This document shows positions 44,101 to 52,993 of a stretch of DNA of 64,000 nt, in pieces. The notes under the pieces were generated by a model, which worked only from the letters and a program-made list of their open reading frames with translations, was not told the origin of the DNA and did not search any database. Source of the DNA: Lachnospiraceae bacterium (GTDB taxonomy: Bacteria; Bacillota; Clostridia; Lachnospirales; Lachnospiraceae); assembly GCA_015057425.1 (NCBI GenBank), contig SVEL01000004.1, positions 62,001-126,000 on the forward strand. The letters are read 5' to 3'. The translations under genes were made by a program, and so were the position numbers. Positions within the stretch are counted from its first letter, which is position 1. The number at the start of each line of letters is the position of its first letter.

Positions 44101-44289
44101 ACGTGTAAGTACATGGCCGATATGTGGCTTACCGTTTGCTGTTGGAGGTCCGTCATAAAATGTATATGTTTCTCCCTCTTTTCTATTTTCCATGGATTTT
44201 CTGAAAATATCATTATCTTTCCAGAATTTTTCAATCTGCTTTTCTCTTTCGACAAAGTTCAAATCTGTCGATACTTTCTCGTATAACAT
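41134..44289 (-). CDS. ileS: Isoleucyl-tRNA synthetase
   Basis: A 1051-residue class I synthetase of the long type. HIGH motif: GKPHIGHVLTR; KMSKS motif: GQKMSKSKGN; the editing domain (TTTPWTLPSNVALCV) and the cysteine pairs of the internal zinc sites (CPRCGTP, CPECGKK) are visible, with a C-terminal anticodon-binding region. It charges tRNA-Ile and edits valine. Expression is controlled by a T-box leader upstream. The length and the DUF5915-like tail are typical of Clostridia. Confidence 0.97.
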   Translation of the reverse strand: MLYEKVSTDLNFVEREKQIEKFWKDNDIFRKSMENRKEGETYTFYDGPPTANGKPHIGHVLTRVIKDMIPRYRTMKGYMVPRKAGWDTHGLPVEIEVEKLLGLDGKDQIEEYGMDPFIQKCKESVWKYKGMWEDFSGTVGFWADMDDPYVTYHDNYIESEWWALRTIWDKGLLYKGFKIVPYCPRCGTPLSSAEVAQGYKTVKERSAVVRFKVIGEDAYFLAWTTTPWTLPSNVALCVNPDDEYCKVKAADGNVYYMAKTLLDTVLGKLATEDTPAYEILENYKGKDLEYKEYEPLWSCTAECVEKQSKKGHYITCDNYVTMTDGTGIVHIAPAFGEDDANVGRKYDLPFVQFVNGKGEMTEETPYAGKFVKDADKDVLVDLEKEGLLFDAPKFEHEYPHCWRCDRPLIYYARESWYIKETAVKDDLIKNNNTINWIPESIGKGRFGNWLENIQDWAISRNRYWGTPLNIWECECGNRHCVGSREELFNMSGDEAAKTVELHRPYIDEIKINCPECGKKMQRVPEVLDCWFDSGAMPFAQHHYPFENKELFEEQFPAQFISEAVDQTRGWFHSLLAESTLLFNKAPYENVIVLGHVQDENGQKMSKSKGNAVDPFDALESYGADAIRWYFYINSAPWLPNRFHGKAVMEGQRKFMGTLWNTYAFYVLYANIDNFNPMDYKLEYDKLSVMDKWLLSKLNSVVKAVDDNLNNYRIPEAARALQDFVDEMSNWYVRRSRDRFWAKEMPQDKINAYMTLYTALVTISKAAAPMIPFMTEEIYRNLVVSVDKNAPESIHLCDFPVVCEEYIDKTLEEDMERVLDVVVMGRACRNESNIKNRQPIGQMYVKSEWELSDFYKEIIEDELNVKAVKFTDDVRDFTSYSFKPQLKTVGPKYGKQLGGIKNYLTTLDGNSAMDTLNAEGALKFDVDGVNIELTKEDLLIEMVQAEGFVAQNDNKITVVLDTNLTEELIEEGFVREVISKIQTMRKEADFEVMDKIAVYVANNAKIVDIVTKNKDVIMSEVLANEVVTDEVKGYTKEWNINGEDVQMGVRKL

Positions 44290-44344
44290 CGTCTTCTTCC
44301 TTTCTTCTATATGATTTATTATAGAGATATCATTTATAACGCAA

Positions 44345-44642
44345 TAAGGATAAAAAAAGTCCCATCCTGCAAAGGACGGAACTAATAACCGCTATACCAC
44401 CTGTACATCTTCATACGCTTAGATAACTCTAATTAATATGTTTTCTCATAACGGGAGAATACCGTCAGAATCTACCTATGATAATAGCAATATCAATTCC
44501 TGATATCTGCTATACACTTTCAATTCTGCAACTCCGAAGTGATATTCCTATGCCATTACTTGTGTCTCCTCGCACCAACCGGAAACTCTCTTATACTTTC
44601 ATAAGCAAAGTACTGTCTTCATCATAGTCTTTATTTATTATA
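44345..44642 (-). promoter_or_regulatory. T-box riboswitch leader of ileS
   Basis: Minus-strand leader of about 290 bases. Features seen: the stem I segment GGTTGGTGCGAG, a specifier region GGAATATCACTTCGG that contains AUC (isoleucine), the T-box core AGGTGGTA (44395-44402) and a terminator hairpin ending GGGAC-TTTTTTT (44352-44382). Charged tRNA-Ile favours the terminator, uncharged tRNA the antiterminator. A TATAAT at 44637-44642 probably starts transcription; TTGACT at 44676-44681 marks a possible alternative. This explains the long gap 44290-44700. Confidence 0.9.
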
Positions 44643-44732
44643 TTAAGAGTAATCTACCATAGAAACACCCTAAAAGTCAACCTATTTTTAAATTATCTTT
44701 GATTTACATGCGATAGTAATTCCCTATCACAT

Positions 44733-44764
44733 TAAAAAGAGGATGTCATATGACATCCTCTTCT
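44733..44764 (-). terminator. Terminator of the Thr-rich lipoprotein gene
   Basis: A perfect palindrome AAGAGGATGTCAT/ATGACATCCTCTT at 44738-44763, followed by TTTTT on the minus strand. Confidence 0.9.
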
Positions 44765-44812
44765 TTAGTGTAAGTTCTTATATAATTAATAAGTAAATAT
44801 CTCTAAACTGAA

Positions 44813-45508
44813 TTATTCAGCCTGTGATACTGTGATGTTACCAACCTGTGCCATAACATGAACATAAAGATCAGCTGGAGCGTCAACATTAGCAACACCT
44901 GTCATTGTATAAATATCTTCACCTGTTGTTAAATCATGATATACCATTGTATATGTCTTATCAGCACGTGTAATTGTAACCTTGTATTCGTTACCTGGTA
45001 CAAACTTACCTGGGTCAGCATTTCCGTTATCAGCAAATGGGTTTGCTACAGCAGGATTGTTATCTGATGTAAGAGTTTCTGCAAACCAACCATTACCATC
45101 TGAACCTGTTGTCATAAAGTAACCAGCGTCAGCACCCTTAGCAGCGTTTGTGTAAAGTTCTACTGAGAATGCACGTGTGTTATCTGTTGTCTTGATGTTT
45201 AATACAACACTTCCGTCACCTGATAAAGCATAATCTTTACCAATACCTGTTCCTGCCCACCAAGCTGAGCATCCAAGTGTCTGTGATCCGTCATCATTGT
45301 CTGTAACACCATCAACGATAGCTGTTGTAGGAGCTTCTGTAGGACCTTCTGTTGTAACTTCTTCTGTAGGAGCTTCTGTTGTAGCTTCTGTTGTCTTTTC
45401 TGTTGTTTTCTTTGTTGTTGTTTCTTTCTTGTCATCTTTTCCGCCACATGCAACAGCGATTGTAGCAACTGTCATACATGTAACTAATAATAAAGCGATT
45501 TTCTTCAT
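44813..45508 (-). CDS. Lipoprotein with Thr/Glu linker and beta-rich domain
   Basis: A 231-residue lipoprotein with lipobox AVAC near residue 21, a low-complexity TTEAPTEE linker (28-65) and one globular domain (about 70-231) rich in beta-strand patterns (SVVLNIKTTDNTRAFSVEL, EYKVTITRADKTYTMVYHD). The fold looks like a carbohydrate-binding jelly roll, but no family is recognised. It is transcribed alone from a strong promoter and ends at a strong terminator, which suggests an abundant surface protein. Confidence 0.75.
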   Translation of the reverse strand: MKKIALLLVTCMTVATIAVACGGKDDKKETTTKKTTEKTTEATTEAPTEEVTTEGPTEAPTTAIVDGVTDNDDGSQTLGCSAWWAGTGIGKDYALSGDGSVVLNIKTTDNTRAFSVELYTNAAKGADAGYFMTTGSDGNGWFAETLTSDNNPAVANPFADNGNADPGKFVPGNEYKVTITRADKTYTMVYHDLTTGEDIYTMTGVANVDAPADLYVHVMAQVGNITVSQAE

Positions 45509-45570
45509 TTTTCTTCTACCTCACTAAATCTTATTGTCAGACCAACTCTGACTTTTGAACTTACTCGTTC

Positions 45571-45599
45571 ATTATATTACTTTCATAGACATAAATCAA
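45571..45599 (-). promoter_or_regulatory. Promoter of the Thr-rich lipoprotein gene
   Basis: TTGATT (45594-45599), 17 bases, TATAAT (45571-45576) on the minus strand. Confidence 0.75.
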
Positions 45600-45659
45600 G
45601 TGTTCTTTTATGATTTCTTAAAAAAATATCCAAAAAAACTTTATAAATCGTTTCTTTTT

Positions 45660-46919
45660 TTATTCAAATTTCCTAAATTTGTCATATATATCATCATATT
45701 GCTTCAAAATTTCCATATATGTGCTTTGGGTAACTGACATACGGTTATCATAGAATGTCATAATGTCATCATATCTGTTCACAACTATCTTTACAAGGTC
45801 AGCATTAAGCTTTCCGTTTGCTGCATCTGATGAAATGATATCTATAATCTTTTCTTTCGGCATCTCGTCTTTATAACTTCTCTTACCGCGAAGAGCACTA
45901 AGTATATCTGCTACTGCAACAACCTGTTCCGATAAGGTTAATTCCTCACCATTTATGCCTCTCGGATATCCGCTTCCGTCCATTTTTTCATGATGACGTG
46001 ACGCTATTCTGAATATATTGTTATCAATTGTATTTTCAAGAATACGCTCGGTTATAAGTACATGAGCCTTCATAACACGCATTTCCTGATCCGTAAGTCG
46101 TCTCGGAGATTCAAGAATCTCAAGAGGTATGGCAATTTTTCCTATATCATGAAGCAGCGCTCCATAATATATCTCTTCAATCTTTTTACCTCTTAAACCT
46201 GCAAGTGTTCCCACTATCTCCGCATATGTAGTAGTTCCAAGAGCGTGAAGTACTGTCTGCTGACTTCTGAAATCGATAGAATATACTATCATCTGAAGAA
46301 ATTCTTTGATTTCTTTATCACTAAACTCTACTTTTTTGAACAAAACCTCAAGCTCATGCTTGTAATCTCCGGTTGCAAGTCTCTCTGTTATATTATACTT
46401 ACTCTGCGCCTTATGGAACATCTTCAACGCTTCCTCAGAAAAATCTATATTTATCTGTCTGTGGAAGTAATCCTGTCCCATACCTGCTTTATCAGCTACA
46501 CGCATAAAAACATCCATCTTATCTGCCAATGCGAGATAATCTGTTTCCTTAAGATACTTACTTCTTATGTATTTGAATTTATTATATCCAAGGTGATGAT
46601 ATAAAACTATTTCTGCCTTATCATCTACAGGTGACAAATACTTTAAAAACAAATATCCGTAAATGGAATGGCCCCATGTTTCCGAAGTCTCAATGGCACT
46701 AAGGCTCTTTCTATATCCCGTTTTCATTGTTCCGATATCATGTAATAATCCGAGAATGGCATAATCTGCCAACTCCTGTTTACTGTAAGTTCCGTCTGTC
46801 TGAAGCATCTTATAGAAAATATAGCTTACTATCTGTCCGTGCTCAAGAAGCTCAGAACTCATAATTCCCATAACTCTGTCTATAATATTGTATACCTGTC
46901 CGCTCTTTACAATACTCAT
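45660..46919 (-). CDS. HD-GYP domain protein, probable c-di-GMP phosphodiesterase
   Basis: A 419-residue cytoplasmic protein with two HD-type domains. The first (about 30-200) contains GLLHDIGTMKTGY. The second (about 230-390) carries the full HD-GYP signature: LLHDIGKIAIP, SRHHEKMDGSGYPRG and ADILSALRGKRSY. HD-GYP enzymes hydrolyse c-di-GMP to GMP. There is no receiver or membrane domain, so the input is unknown. It follows pncB by nine bases and closes a four-gene operon. A PilZ effector elsewhere in the window shows that c-di-GMP signalling is used. Confidence 0.9.
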   Translation of the reverse strand: MSIVKSGQVYNIIDRVMGIMSSELLEHGQIVSYIFYKMLQTDGTYSKQELADYAILGLLHDIGTMKTGYRKSLSAIETSETWGHSIYGYLFLKYLSPVDDKAEIVLYHHLGYNKFKYIRSKYLKETDYLALADKMDVFMRVADKAGMGQDYFHRQINIDFSEEALKMFHKAQSKYNITERLATGDYKHELEVLFKKVEFSDKEIKEFLQMIVYSIDFRSQQTVLHALGTTTYAEIVGTLAGLRGKKIEEIYYGALLHDIGKIAIPLEILESPRRLTDQEMRVMKAHVLITERILENTIDNNIFRIASRHHEKMDGSGYPRGINGEELTLSEQVVAVADILSALRGKRSYKDEMPKEKIIDIISSDAANGKLNADLVKIVVNRYDDIMTFYDNRMSVTQSTYMEILKQYDDIYDKFRKFE

Positions 46920-46928
46920 TCCCTATTC

Positions 46929-48374
46929 CTATCTTTCGTCCAATAATTCTTTCCTTATGTTATAAAGTTTATCTGAAAGGTCTACATGAACTCTGTGCGG
47001 ATTTACAAGTCTTCTTGTTTCATCCCAAAGTGTATCCAATTCTTTTTTGCAGATTTCCTTAATCTCCATGGTTTCCGGAGAATTATATACGCAAACACCT
47101 TTTTCAAAAATCGGCACGAGAAGTTCTCTTACTTCATATGTTCCTGCCTTAAGTAATGTTTTCTTCCATGTATCCACAGGGTCAAATATAAGCAAATCTT
47201 CATCTTCCGAAAACTTTTCATCTGCCATGGCAATAAGGTCTGCTATAATCTTTCCATTTTCCTTATCGTAAAATCTAAATACTGTTTTGTTGCCCGGATT
47301 AGTAATCTTAGCTGTATTTTCAGAAATCTTAATCTTTGGAATAAATTCGCCTGTTTCATTATCCTTAATGGCAGCTAACTTATATACTCCGCCAAATGAC
47401 GGACAATCCTTTGAAGTGATAAGGTTGGTTCCAACACCCCATGATGTAATGGCAGCACCCTGTGCCTTTAAGCTGTCTACAAGGTATTCATCAAGATCAC
47501 TTGAAGCTGAGATAACTGCATCTGTAAAACCTGCTTCATCAAGCATCTTTCTTGCCTTTTTAGAAAGATATGCAAGGTCGCCGCTGTCAAGTCTGATTCC
47601 GTAGAATGGCATCGGAAGTCCTGCTTCTCTCATCTCCGTAAATACTCTGATGGCATTTGGTACACCTGATTTTAACGTATCATAGGTATCTGCAAGCAAA
47701 ATACATGCATTAGGATACAGTTCTGAATACTTTTTAAATGCAGTATATTCGTCTTCAAAGCTCATAATCCAGCTGTGTGCATGTGTTCCCTTAACAGGTA
47801 CATTGGCAAGCTGACCCGTAAGAACACATGAAGTTCCGATACATCCGCCTATAACTGCGGCTCTCGCTCCGTATATACCGGCATCAGGTCCCTGAGCACG
47901 TCTAAGTCCAAATTCCATAACTCCGTCGCCTTTAGCTGCATACACAACTCTTGAGGCTTTTGTAGCTATAAGACTCTGATGATTAATTATATTAAGAAGG
48001 GCTGTTTCCACAAGCTGGGCTTCCATAATAGGCGCAACCACCTTCATAAGCGGTTCCTTAGGAAATACCACCGTGCCTTCCGGTATGGCATAAATATCTC
48101 CCGAAAAATGAAATGAACTTAAGTAACTTAAAAAGTCATCTTCAAATATTCCAAGGCCGCGTAAATAATCAATTTCTTCATATGAAAACTTAAGATTCTT
48201 AATATAATCTATAGCCTGCTCAAGTCCACAGGCAATTGCATATCCACCGTTACAAGGATTTGTTCTGTAAAAAAGGTCGAACACAACCGTTTCATCCTTA
48301 CCGTTCTTATAGTAGCCCTGCATCATAGTGAGTTCATACAAATCCGTCAATAATGTCAAACTTCTGTCTTTCAT
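46929..48374 (-). CDS. pncB: Nicotinate phosphoribosyltransferase
   Basis: A 481-residue enzyme of the NAD salvage pathway, converting nicotinate and PRPP (with ATP) to nicotinate mononucleotide. Typical segments: LTDLYELTMMQGYY at the start, the substrate loop FGLRRAQGPDAG, and GIRLDSGDLAYLSK. Length is normal. ATG 48374 is chosen because AAAGGCG lies six bases upstream and the preceding stop codon is one base away; in-frame codons up to 48398 lie in the neighbouring gene. Operon partners are two membrane proteins and an HD-GYP protein. Confidence 0.95.
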   Translation of the reverse strand: MKDRSLTLLTDLYELTMMQGYYKNGKDETVVFDLFYRTNPCNGGYAIACGLEQAIDYIKNLKFSYEEIDYLRGLGIFEDDFLSYLSSFHFSGDIYAIPEGTVVFPKEPLMKVVAPIMEAQLVETALLNIINHQSLIATKASRVVYAAKGDGVMEFGLRRAQGPDAGIYGARAAVIGGCIGTSCVLTGQLANVPVKGTHAHSWIMSFEDEYTAFKKYSELYPNACILLADTYDTLKSGVPNAIRVFTEMREAGLPMPFYGIRLDSGDLAYLSKKARKMLDEAGFTDAVISASSDLDEYLVDSLKAQGAAITSWGVGTNLITSKDCPSFGGVYKLAAIKDNETGEFIPKIKISENTAKITNPGNKTVFRFYDKENGKIIADLIAMADEKFSEDEDLLIFDPVDTWKKTLLKAGTYEVRELLVPIFEKGVCVYNSPETMEIKEICKKELDTLWDETRRLVNPHRVHVDLSDKLYNIRKELLDER

Positions 48375-48375
48375 G

Positions 48376-49035
48376 TTATTCGCCTTTCTCATTACCAAAT
48401 ATCTTTAGTTTCTTTCCGTAATCATATACATTATATATGAAAATTGCTCCGGCATATAACCATACACCATATATAATAACCGCAAGAGCTGAAGATAATG
48501 GAAACTCAATCATATCAGCCAGACCCAACACATATATAAATGGTGGTGCTATTGCCACTATCAGCCAGTCCGTCTTAAATTCATTCCACATTTCCAGATA
48601 CATATATCCGTCAACCTGCGCATAAACTGCCTTCGCCATAGAAAACATTAACAAAATAACCGCAAAATAATCTACTGCTTTAAGCACACCGATTCCATAG
48701 ACCATATGTATCGGTTCCAACGGCAATGCCGGTATAACAGGTATCGCTATGGCACACACAAGCCCTGCAATTGCACTGTACATAATGTGGTTAAATCTCT
48801 TATGAAATCCCAACAATCTGTACGCTACAACTATAAGGATAATATATCCTACAACATCCGATAACAAATCTATGTAATATCGATGTCCAAAGAACTGATA
48901 AATAAGTTCCACCGATAAGCTTCTTATGGTCGGTTCATCTTTTAGATGATATATAGGAATTTCTATGGGTAAATAAATAGGAAAATCCAATATAATAAGT
49001 AAAAAACCTATAACTAAACTGTATATTCTCTTCAT
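48376..49035 (-). CDS. Unrecognised polytopic membrane protein, 219 residues
   Basis: Six or so hydrophobic segments span almost the whole protein, with a short charged C-terminus (YDYGKKLKIFGNEKGE). I recognise no family. The ATG at 49035 is nine bases after AAGGA; an in-frame TTG at 49044 abuts that site. It is the second gene of the operon, five bases after a comparable membrane protein and one base before pncB. The two may form one membrane complex; a link to nicotinate uptake is only a guess from the neighbour. Confidence 0.65.
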   Translation of the reverse strand: MKRIYSLVIGFLLIILDFPIYLPIEIPIYHLKDEPTIRSLSVELIYQFFGHRYYIDLLSDVVGYIILIVVAYRLLGFHKRFNHIMYSAIAGLVCAIAIPVIPALPLEPIHMVYGIGVLKAVDYFAVILLMFSMAKAVYAQVDGYMYLEMWNEFKTDWLIVAIAPPFIYVLGLADMIEFPLSSALAVIIYGVWLYAGAIFIYNVYDYGKKLKIFGNEKGE

Positions 49036-49040
49036 GTCAA

Positions 49041-49736
49041 TCAATCCTTCATACTTATTTCACCTGTTATAAATTCGTTTAACTTCCAAATACAATACAG
49101 GAAGAATATCCATAACCAGAACAATATTATATTATATACAAATGTAAGTCCTCCAAGTTGAACCCATGTTGTCACAAATACAACTATTCTGCACAGTACT
49201 GCCAGACACCACACAATTGCCATAAGAACTCTGTCTGTCTTAAATGCAATACCGTAAAGAACATTGCACATTCCGCACAGCAGGAAATATCCTGCTGATA
49301 TTTCAAATCCAAGTGCTGCAATTCCTAAGAGCAACGTTACCCAGCAGAGTCTCGTTCCATTTAATAAAAACGGTAATACATTAAGCACTGCAACACATCC
49401 GACTGCTCCTATACACATAACTTTCCCGATAGAAAACACTTTACTTCTTGTGCTTAGTTTACCAAATCCCATAATGATAAGTACATATCCTGCTAAAGCA
49501 AATAATGGAAATCTGTATCCTGTATAAGCGATATTTTCCGTTTCCCAATTGACTCTTGCTCCGTAAAATGTATTAAGTGTATAATACTGAAATTCCGGTC
49601 CGACACCGGCATCCGGCTGATATGGCGGATATATCTGCATACCTGTCCCAATTCCTCTTCCCATAAGAAGAACAAGAAATCCTATAAGTGTTATAATTAA
49701 ATACTTTTTTAAAATCTGATATTCCGGTTTACTCAA
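49041..49736 (-). CDS. Unrecognised polytopic membrane protein, first gene of the pncB operon
   Basis: A 231-residue protein with about six membrane helices and an extracytoplasmic loop near residues 35-75 (QIYPPYQPDAGVGPEFQYY). Family not recognised. The frame remains open to 49859, but that stretch overlaps the terminator of pgm and lies upstream of the promoter at 49777-49805. The TTG at 49736, six bases after GGAGG, therefore is the likely start. Confidence 0.65.
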   Translation of the reverse strand: MSKPEYQILKKYLIITLIGFLVLLMGRGIGTGMQIYPPYQPDAGVGPEFQYYTLNTFYGARVNWETENIAYTGYRFPLFALAGYVLIIMGFGKLSTRSKVFSIGKVMCIGAVGCVAVLNVLPFLLNGTRLCWVTLLLGIAALGFEISAGYFLLCGMCNVLYGIAFKTDRVLMAIVWCLAVLCRIVVFVTTWVQLGGLTFVYNIILFWLWIFFLYCIWKLNEFITGEISMKD

Positions 49737-49776
49737 AATATGCCTCCATTTAAACAATACTAAAGCCATTTTATTG

Positions 49777-49805
49777 ATTGTACCACTCTTTATACTTGAT
49801 TGCAA
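49777..49805 (-). promoter_or_regulatory. Promoter of the pncB operon
   Basis: TTGCAA (49800-49805), 17 bases, TACAAT (49777-49782) on the minus strand, with TGG just before the -10 box. It shows that transcription begins downstream of the pgm terminator. Confidence 0.75.
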
Positions 49806-49811
49806 CACACC

Positions 49812-49854
49812 AAAAAAGGACTTTTTGTGAAATTTTTCAAAAAAAGTCCTTTTT
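49812..49854 (-). terminator. Terminator of the phosphoglucomutase gene
   Basis: AAAAAAGGACTTTTT pairs with AAAAAAAGTCCTTTTT; T-runs on both sides. The same GGACTTTTT/AAGTCC stem occurs in the terminator at 60276-60304. Confidence 0.85.
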
Positions 49855-49876
49855 ATCATAACCTAATTTTTATAAT

Positions 49877-51610
49877 TTATAACATTGCATTAATCATTGC
49901 TAAAACTTTTTCACCTAATGCAGCTGACTTAGCATCTGCATCTTCAAGAGATGTTCCTTTTACACCATAATAGAACTTAACCTTTGGTTCTGTTCCTGAA
50001 GGTCTTACGCAAAGCCATGCATCATCTGTAAGATCATAATACAATACATTTGAGCTTGGAAGACCTGTAGTTTTAATTTCTCCCGTAGCCATATCCTTGA
50101 TTGTATCTTTCTTATAATCTCTTGCTGACAATACCTTGTATCCGCCAACTTCTTCAGGTGTATTTGTTCTAAGTGTTTCAAGAATTTCCTGAATCTTCTT
50201 GAGTCCTTCAATACCCTTAAGTGTAATTGACTTAACATCATCTTTGTAATATCCGTATCTGTCATACATAGCTATCATTGCATCCCAAAGTGTCATATTT
50301 TTTGACTTATAGTATGCTGCAGCTTCGCAAAGAGCCATAGTAGCAACAATCGCATCCTTGTCTCTTGCATGTGTGCCGATAAGGCATCCGTAGCTTTCTT
50401 CAAATCCGAAAAGATATGTTCCTTCGCCTTTTTCTTCAAAACCAAGTATCTGCTGACCGATAAACTTAAATCCGGTAAGAACTTCAATAAGTTTAACACC
50501 ATAATACTTAGCAATTGCATCTGCCATATTTGTAGTAACGATTGTCTTAATAAGCGCACCATCTGCAGGAATTCCGCTCTGTTCTTTGATACAGTTAATT
50601 TCATAATCAGCAAGGAGACATCCTGACATATTACCTGTAAGTGTAATATATTCACCGCTCTTTGAATCCTTGACATATACACCAAGTCTGTCTGCGTCAG
50701 GGTCTGTTGCAAGAACAAGGTCTGCATTCTTTTCTTTTGCAAGCTTAAGTGCAAGTTCAAATGCTTCTGCAGCTTCAGGATTCGGATAACTTACTGTAGG
50801 GAATTCTCCGTCAGGAAGTTCCTGTTCAGGAACAACATATACATTTTCAAATCCCAGTTCTTTAAGAATTCTTCTTGCAGGAATATTTCCTGTTCCGTGA
50901 AGTGGTGTATACACTATACTGATATCTTTCTGGTACTGCTTAATAAGTTCAGGATTTTTAACCTGTTCTCTAAGTCTGTCCATATATACATCATCAATGT
51001 TTGCACCTATAACTTCATAAAGACCCTGTGCCATAGCATCAGCCTTGTCCATAGTCTTTACAGTATTGAAATCTGTAACAGCTTTAACTTCTGCCATAAT
51101 TCCACCATCATGTGGCGGTGTAATCTGTGCACCATCTTCCCAGTATACCTTGTAACCATTGTATTCCGGTGGGTTGTGGCTGGCTGTAATGTTAATACCT
51201 GCTATACATTTTAATTCTCTAACTGCAAATGAAAGTTCAGGTGTTGGTCTGAGCGATTCAAATATATATGCTTTGATTCCGTTAGCCGCAAGACATAATG
51301 CTGCTTCATCTGCAAACTCAGGTGACATTCTTCTTGAATCATATGCAATGGCAACACCCTTAGCCTGTCCGCCTAACTTAACGATATAATTTGCAAGTCC
51401 CTGTGTTGCCTTTCTTACTGTATAGATGTTCATACGATTTGTTCCTGCACCTATAACACCACGAAGTCCTGCTGTACCAAATTCAAGTTCTGTATAGAAG
51501 CGGTCTTCTATTTCTTTTTCGTCGCCTTCAAGGGCCTTAAGTTCTGCCTTTGTATCCTCATCAAAGTAAGGATTAGCAAGCCATTCGTTGTAAAGTTCTT
51601 TGTAATTCAT
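49877..51610 (-). CDS. pgm: Phosphoglucomutase / phosphomannomutase (alpha-D-phosphohexomutase)
   Basis: A 577-residue enzyme of the long bacterial type. The catalytic phosphoserine loop reads TASHNPPEYNGYK, the metal-binding loop ATDPDADRLGVY, the sugar-binding loop FGFEESYGCL and the phosphate-binding loop RPSGTEPKVKFY. It interconverts glucose-1-phosphate and glucose-6-phosphate, which links glycogen phosphorolysis to glycolysis. GGAGG lies seven bases before the ATG. It is 36 bases downstream of the PEGA lipoprotein gene and probably shares its promoter. Confidence 0.95.
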   Translation of the reverse strand: MNYKELYNEWLANPYFDEDTKAELKALEGDEKEIEDRFYTELEFGTAGLRGVIGAGTNRMNIYTVRKATQGLANYIVKLGGQAKGVAIAYDSRRMSPEFADEAALCLAANGIKAYIFESLRPTPELSFAVRELKCIAGINITASHNPPEYNGYKVYWEDGAQITPPHDGGIMAEVKAVTDFNTVKTMDKADAMAQGLYEVIGANIDDVYMDRLREQVKNPELIKQYQKDISIVYTPLHGTGNIPARRILKELGFENVYVVPEQELPDGEFPTVSYPNPEAAEAFELALKLAKEKNADLVLATDPDADRLGVYVKDSKSGEYITLTGNMSGCLLADYEINCIKEQSGIPADGALIKTIVTTNMADAIAKYYGVKLIEVLTGFKFIGQQILGFEEKGEGTYLFGFEESYGCLIGTHARDKDAIVATMALCEAAAYYKSKNMTLWDAMIAMYDRYGYYKDDVKSITLKGIEGLKKIQEILETLRTNTPEEVGGYKVLSARDYKKDTIKDMATGEIKTTGLPSSNVLYYDLTDDAWLCVRPSGTEPKVKFYYGVKGTSLEDADAKSAALGEKVLAMINAML

Positions 51611-51646
51611 ATATTTTCCTCCTTAATAAATGTCTTCTATCTTAAG

Positions 51647-52942
51647 CTACTCATCTTTTTCAAGAGCTTCAAATACTTTTACGTAATCTTTGTCATCATC
51701 AGGTATGTCTACAGAGTATATCTTCGTCTTATAACCGTTCTTCATAAGAATAACTATATGTGTTCCCGTTATCTTTTCAAAAGAAACCGGTGCCGTACCT
51801 TTATATACTCCATCGAAATATATGCTGGCTCCATCTGTTGTGGACAAGTATATCTTATGGTCCGAATCAACAACTGTTGTCGTTTCTGTCTGTCCTGTAG
51901 TTACAGGTTCAGTTGTCGTTTCTGATTCTCCTACCATATCAACATAAAGTCTCTTATATGTGCTGTCCACTGTCAATTCAAGTTCAAAATCCTTACACCC
52001 ATCTGCCTTTATAAGAATCTTGTGTGTGCCATACTGAAGCTGAACTTCTTTAGTATATTCTGTTTCTTTTCCATCTACATAAAGTACTGCATTCGTAGGA
52101 TTTACAACTACTTTTACAAGGCCGTATTTATCTACCTTGTTCTTATATTTTAATAAGCTAATCGGTATGGTTTCACCACTTTTTACAGTGATTTCCGATT
52201 CGCCGCCTATGCCGTTATTGGCAACCGTAAAGGTGTACTTTCCTTCAGGTACTGTAATTACCATATTGCTTTCTATAAGCTTGGTAATATGACTTCCTAC
52301 TTCTACAATACCACCATCAAAATCTGCCGTATCGGTAAGTTCCAGATATCCATGACCCTTTTCCACTACTACGGATACAACTTTACTTCCATAGCCCCTC
52401 ATGGTTATATAATCTTCCGCTACTACCTCTTCTATGCCTATAATCTTATTATTGGCAAGAACCACTGCTCCGGCTTCATACTTATACTTCTCACCGGCAT
52501 ACACTATCATCTCTTCTCCGGGATATACCACCGCACCGGTTATATTGTCATTGACCCAGGCTTCATCTGATATCTGCAACTTTATAAGCTTCTGGGTTCC
52601 CTCGGTAAAGTACACATCTGCAACCTCACCGCAGGATACCTGTGCCATAGTCATCTCTGTACCGTATTTATTAACAACATTGGTTCCTCCTGTGTAATTG
52701 AGAAGATACACACTGTCATCAACAGTACTCTTTGCCGTAAGCTTCTTATTATCTATATCTATCGACAATATAACAACGTTATCCGAACTGTTGTATCTGG
52801 TAGTCACATCAGTTACATTTTCAGTAGTCGGAGTTGTAGTAATAACCGGTTTCTTTTTCTTCTCTTCACAACCGCTTATACATATCACAGATATTATCAG
52901 CACGAGAAGCAATAAAAACTTTTCTTTCGTTATTAATTTCAT
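51647..52942 (-). CDS. PEGA-domain lipoprotein
   Basis: A 431-residue lipoprotein with lipobox ISGC near residue 25 and a Thr-rich linker. The middle (about 50-270) is beta-rich and unrecognised. Two PEGA-like domains follow (about 275-340: GLVKVVVNPTNAVLYVDG; about 365-425: KIYLSTTDGASIYFDGVYKG), modules often found in surface proteins with a possible wall or S-layer association. Between them is a second Thr-rich linker. It has its own promoter and precedes pgm; a functional link to pgm is not evident. Confidence 0.82.
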   Translation of the reverse strand: MKLITKEKFLLLLVLIISVICISGCEEKKKKPVITTTPTTENVTDVTTRYNSSDNVVILSIDIDNKKLTAKSTVDDSVYLLNYTGGTNVVNKYGTEMTMAQVSCGEVADVYFTEGTQKLIKLQISDEAWVNDNITGAVVYPGEEMIVYAGEKYKYEAGAVVLANNKIIGIEEVVAEDYITMRGYGSKVVSVVVEKGHGYLELTDTADFDGGIVEVGSHITKLIESNMVITVPEGKYTFTVANNGIGGESEITVKSGETIPISLLKYKNKVDKYGLVKVVVNPTNAVLYVDGKETEYTKEVQLQYGTHKILIKADGCKDFELELTVDSTYKRLYVDMVGESETTTEPVTTGQTETTTVVDSDHKIYLSTTDGASIYFDGVYKGTAPVSFEKITGTHIVILMKNGYKTKIYSVDIPDDDKDYVKVFEALEKDE

Positions 52943-52993
52943 ATATTATCCTATCTTTTCAGTTCACTTCGGGTTACATTCACGTTACATATC

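Noticed and set aside
49737-49859. N-terminal extension of the membrane protein to 49859
   Set aside because: It overlaps the pgm terminator and lies upstream of the TTGCAA-N17-TACAAT promoter, and no ribosome site supports it.
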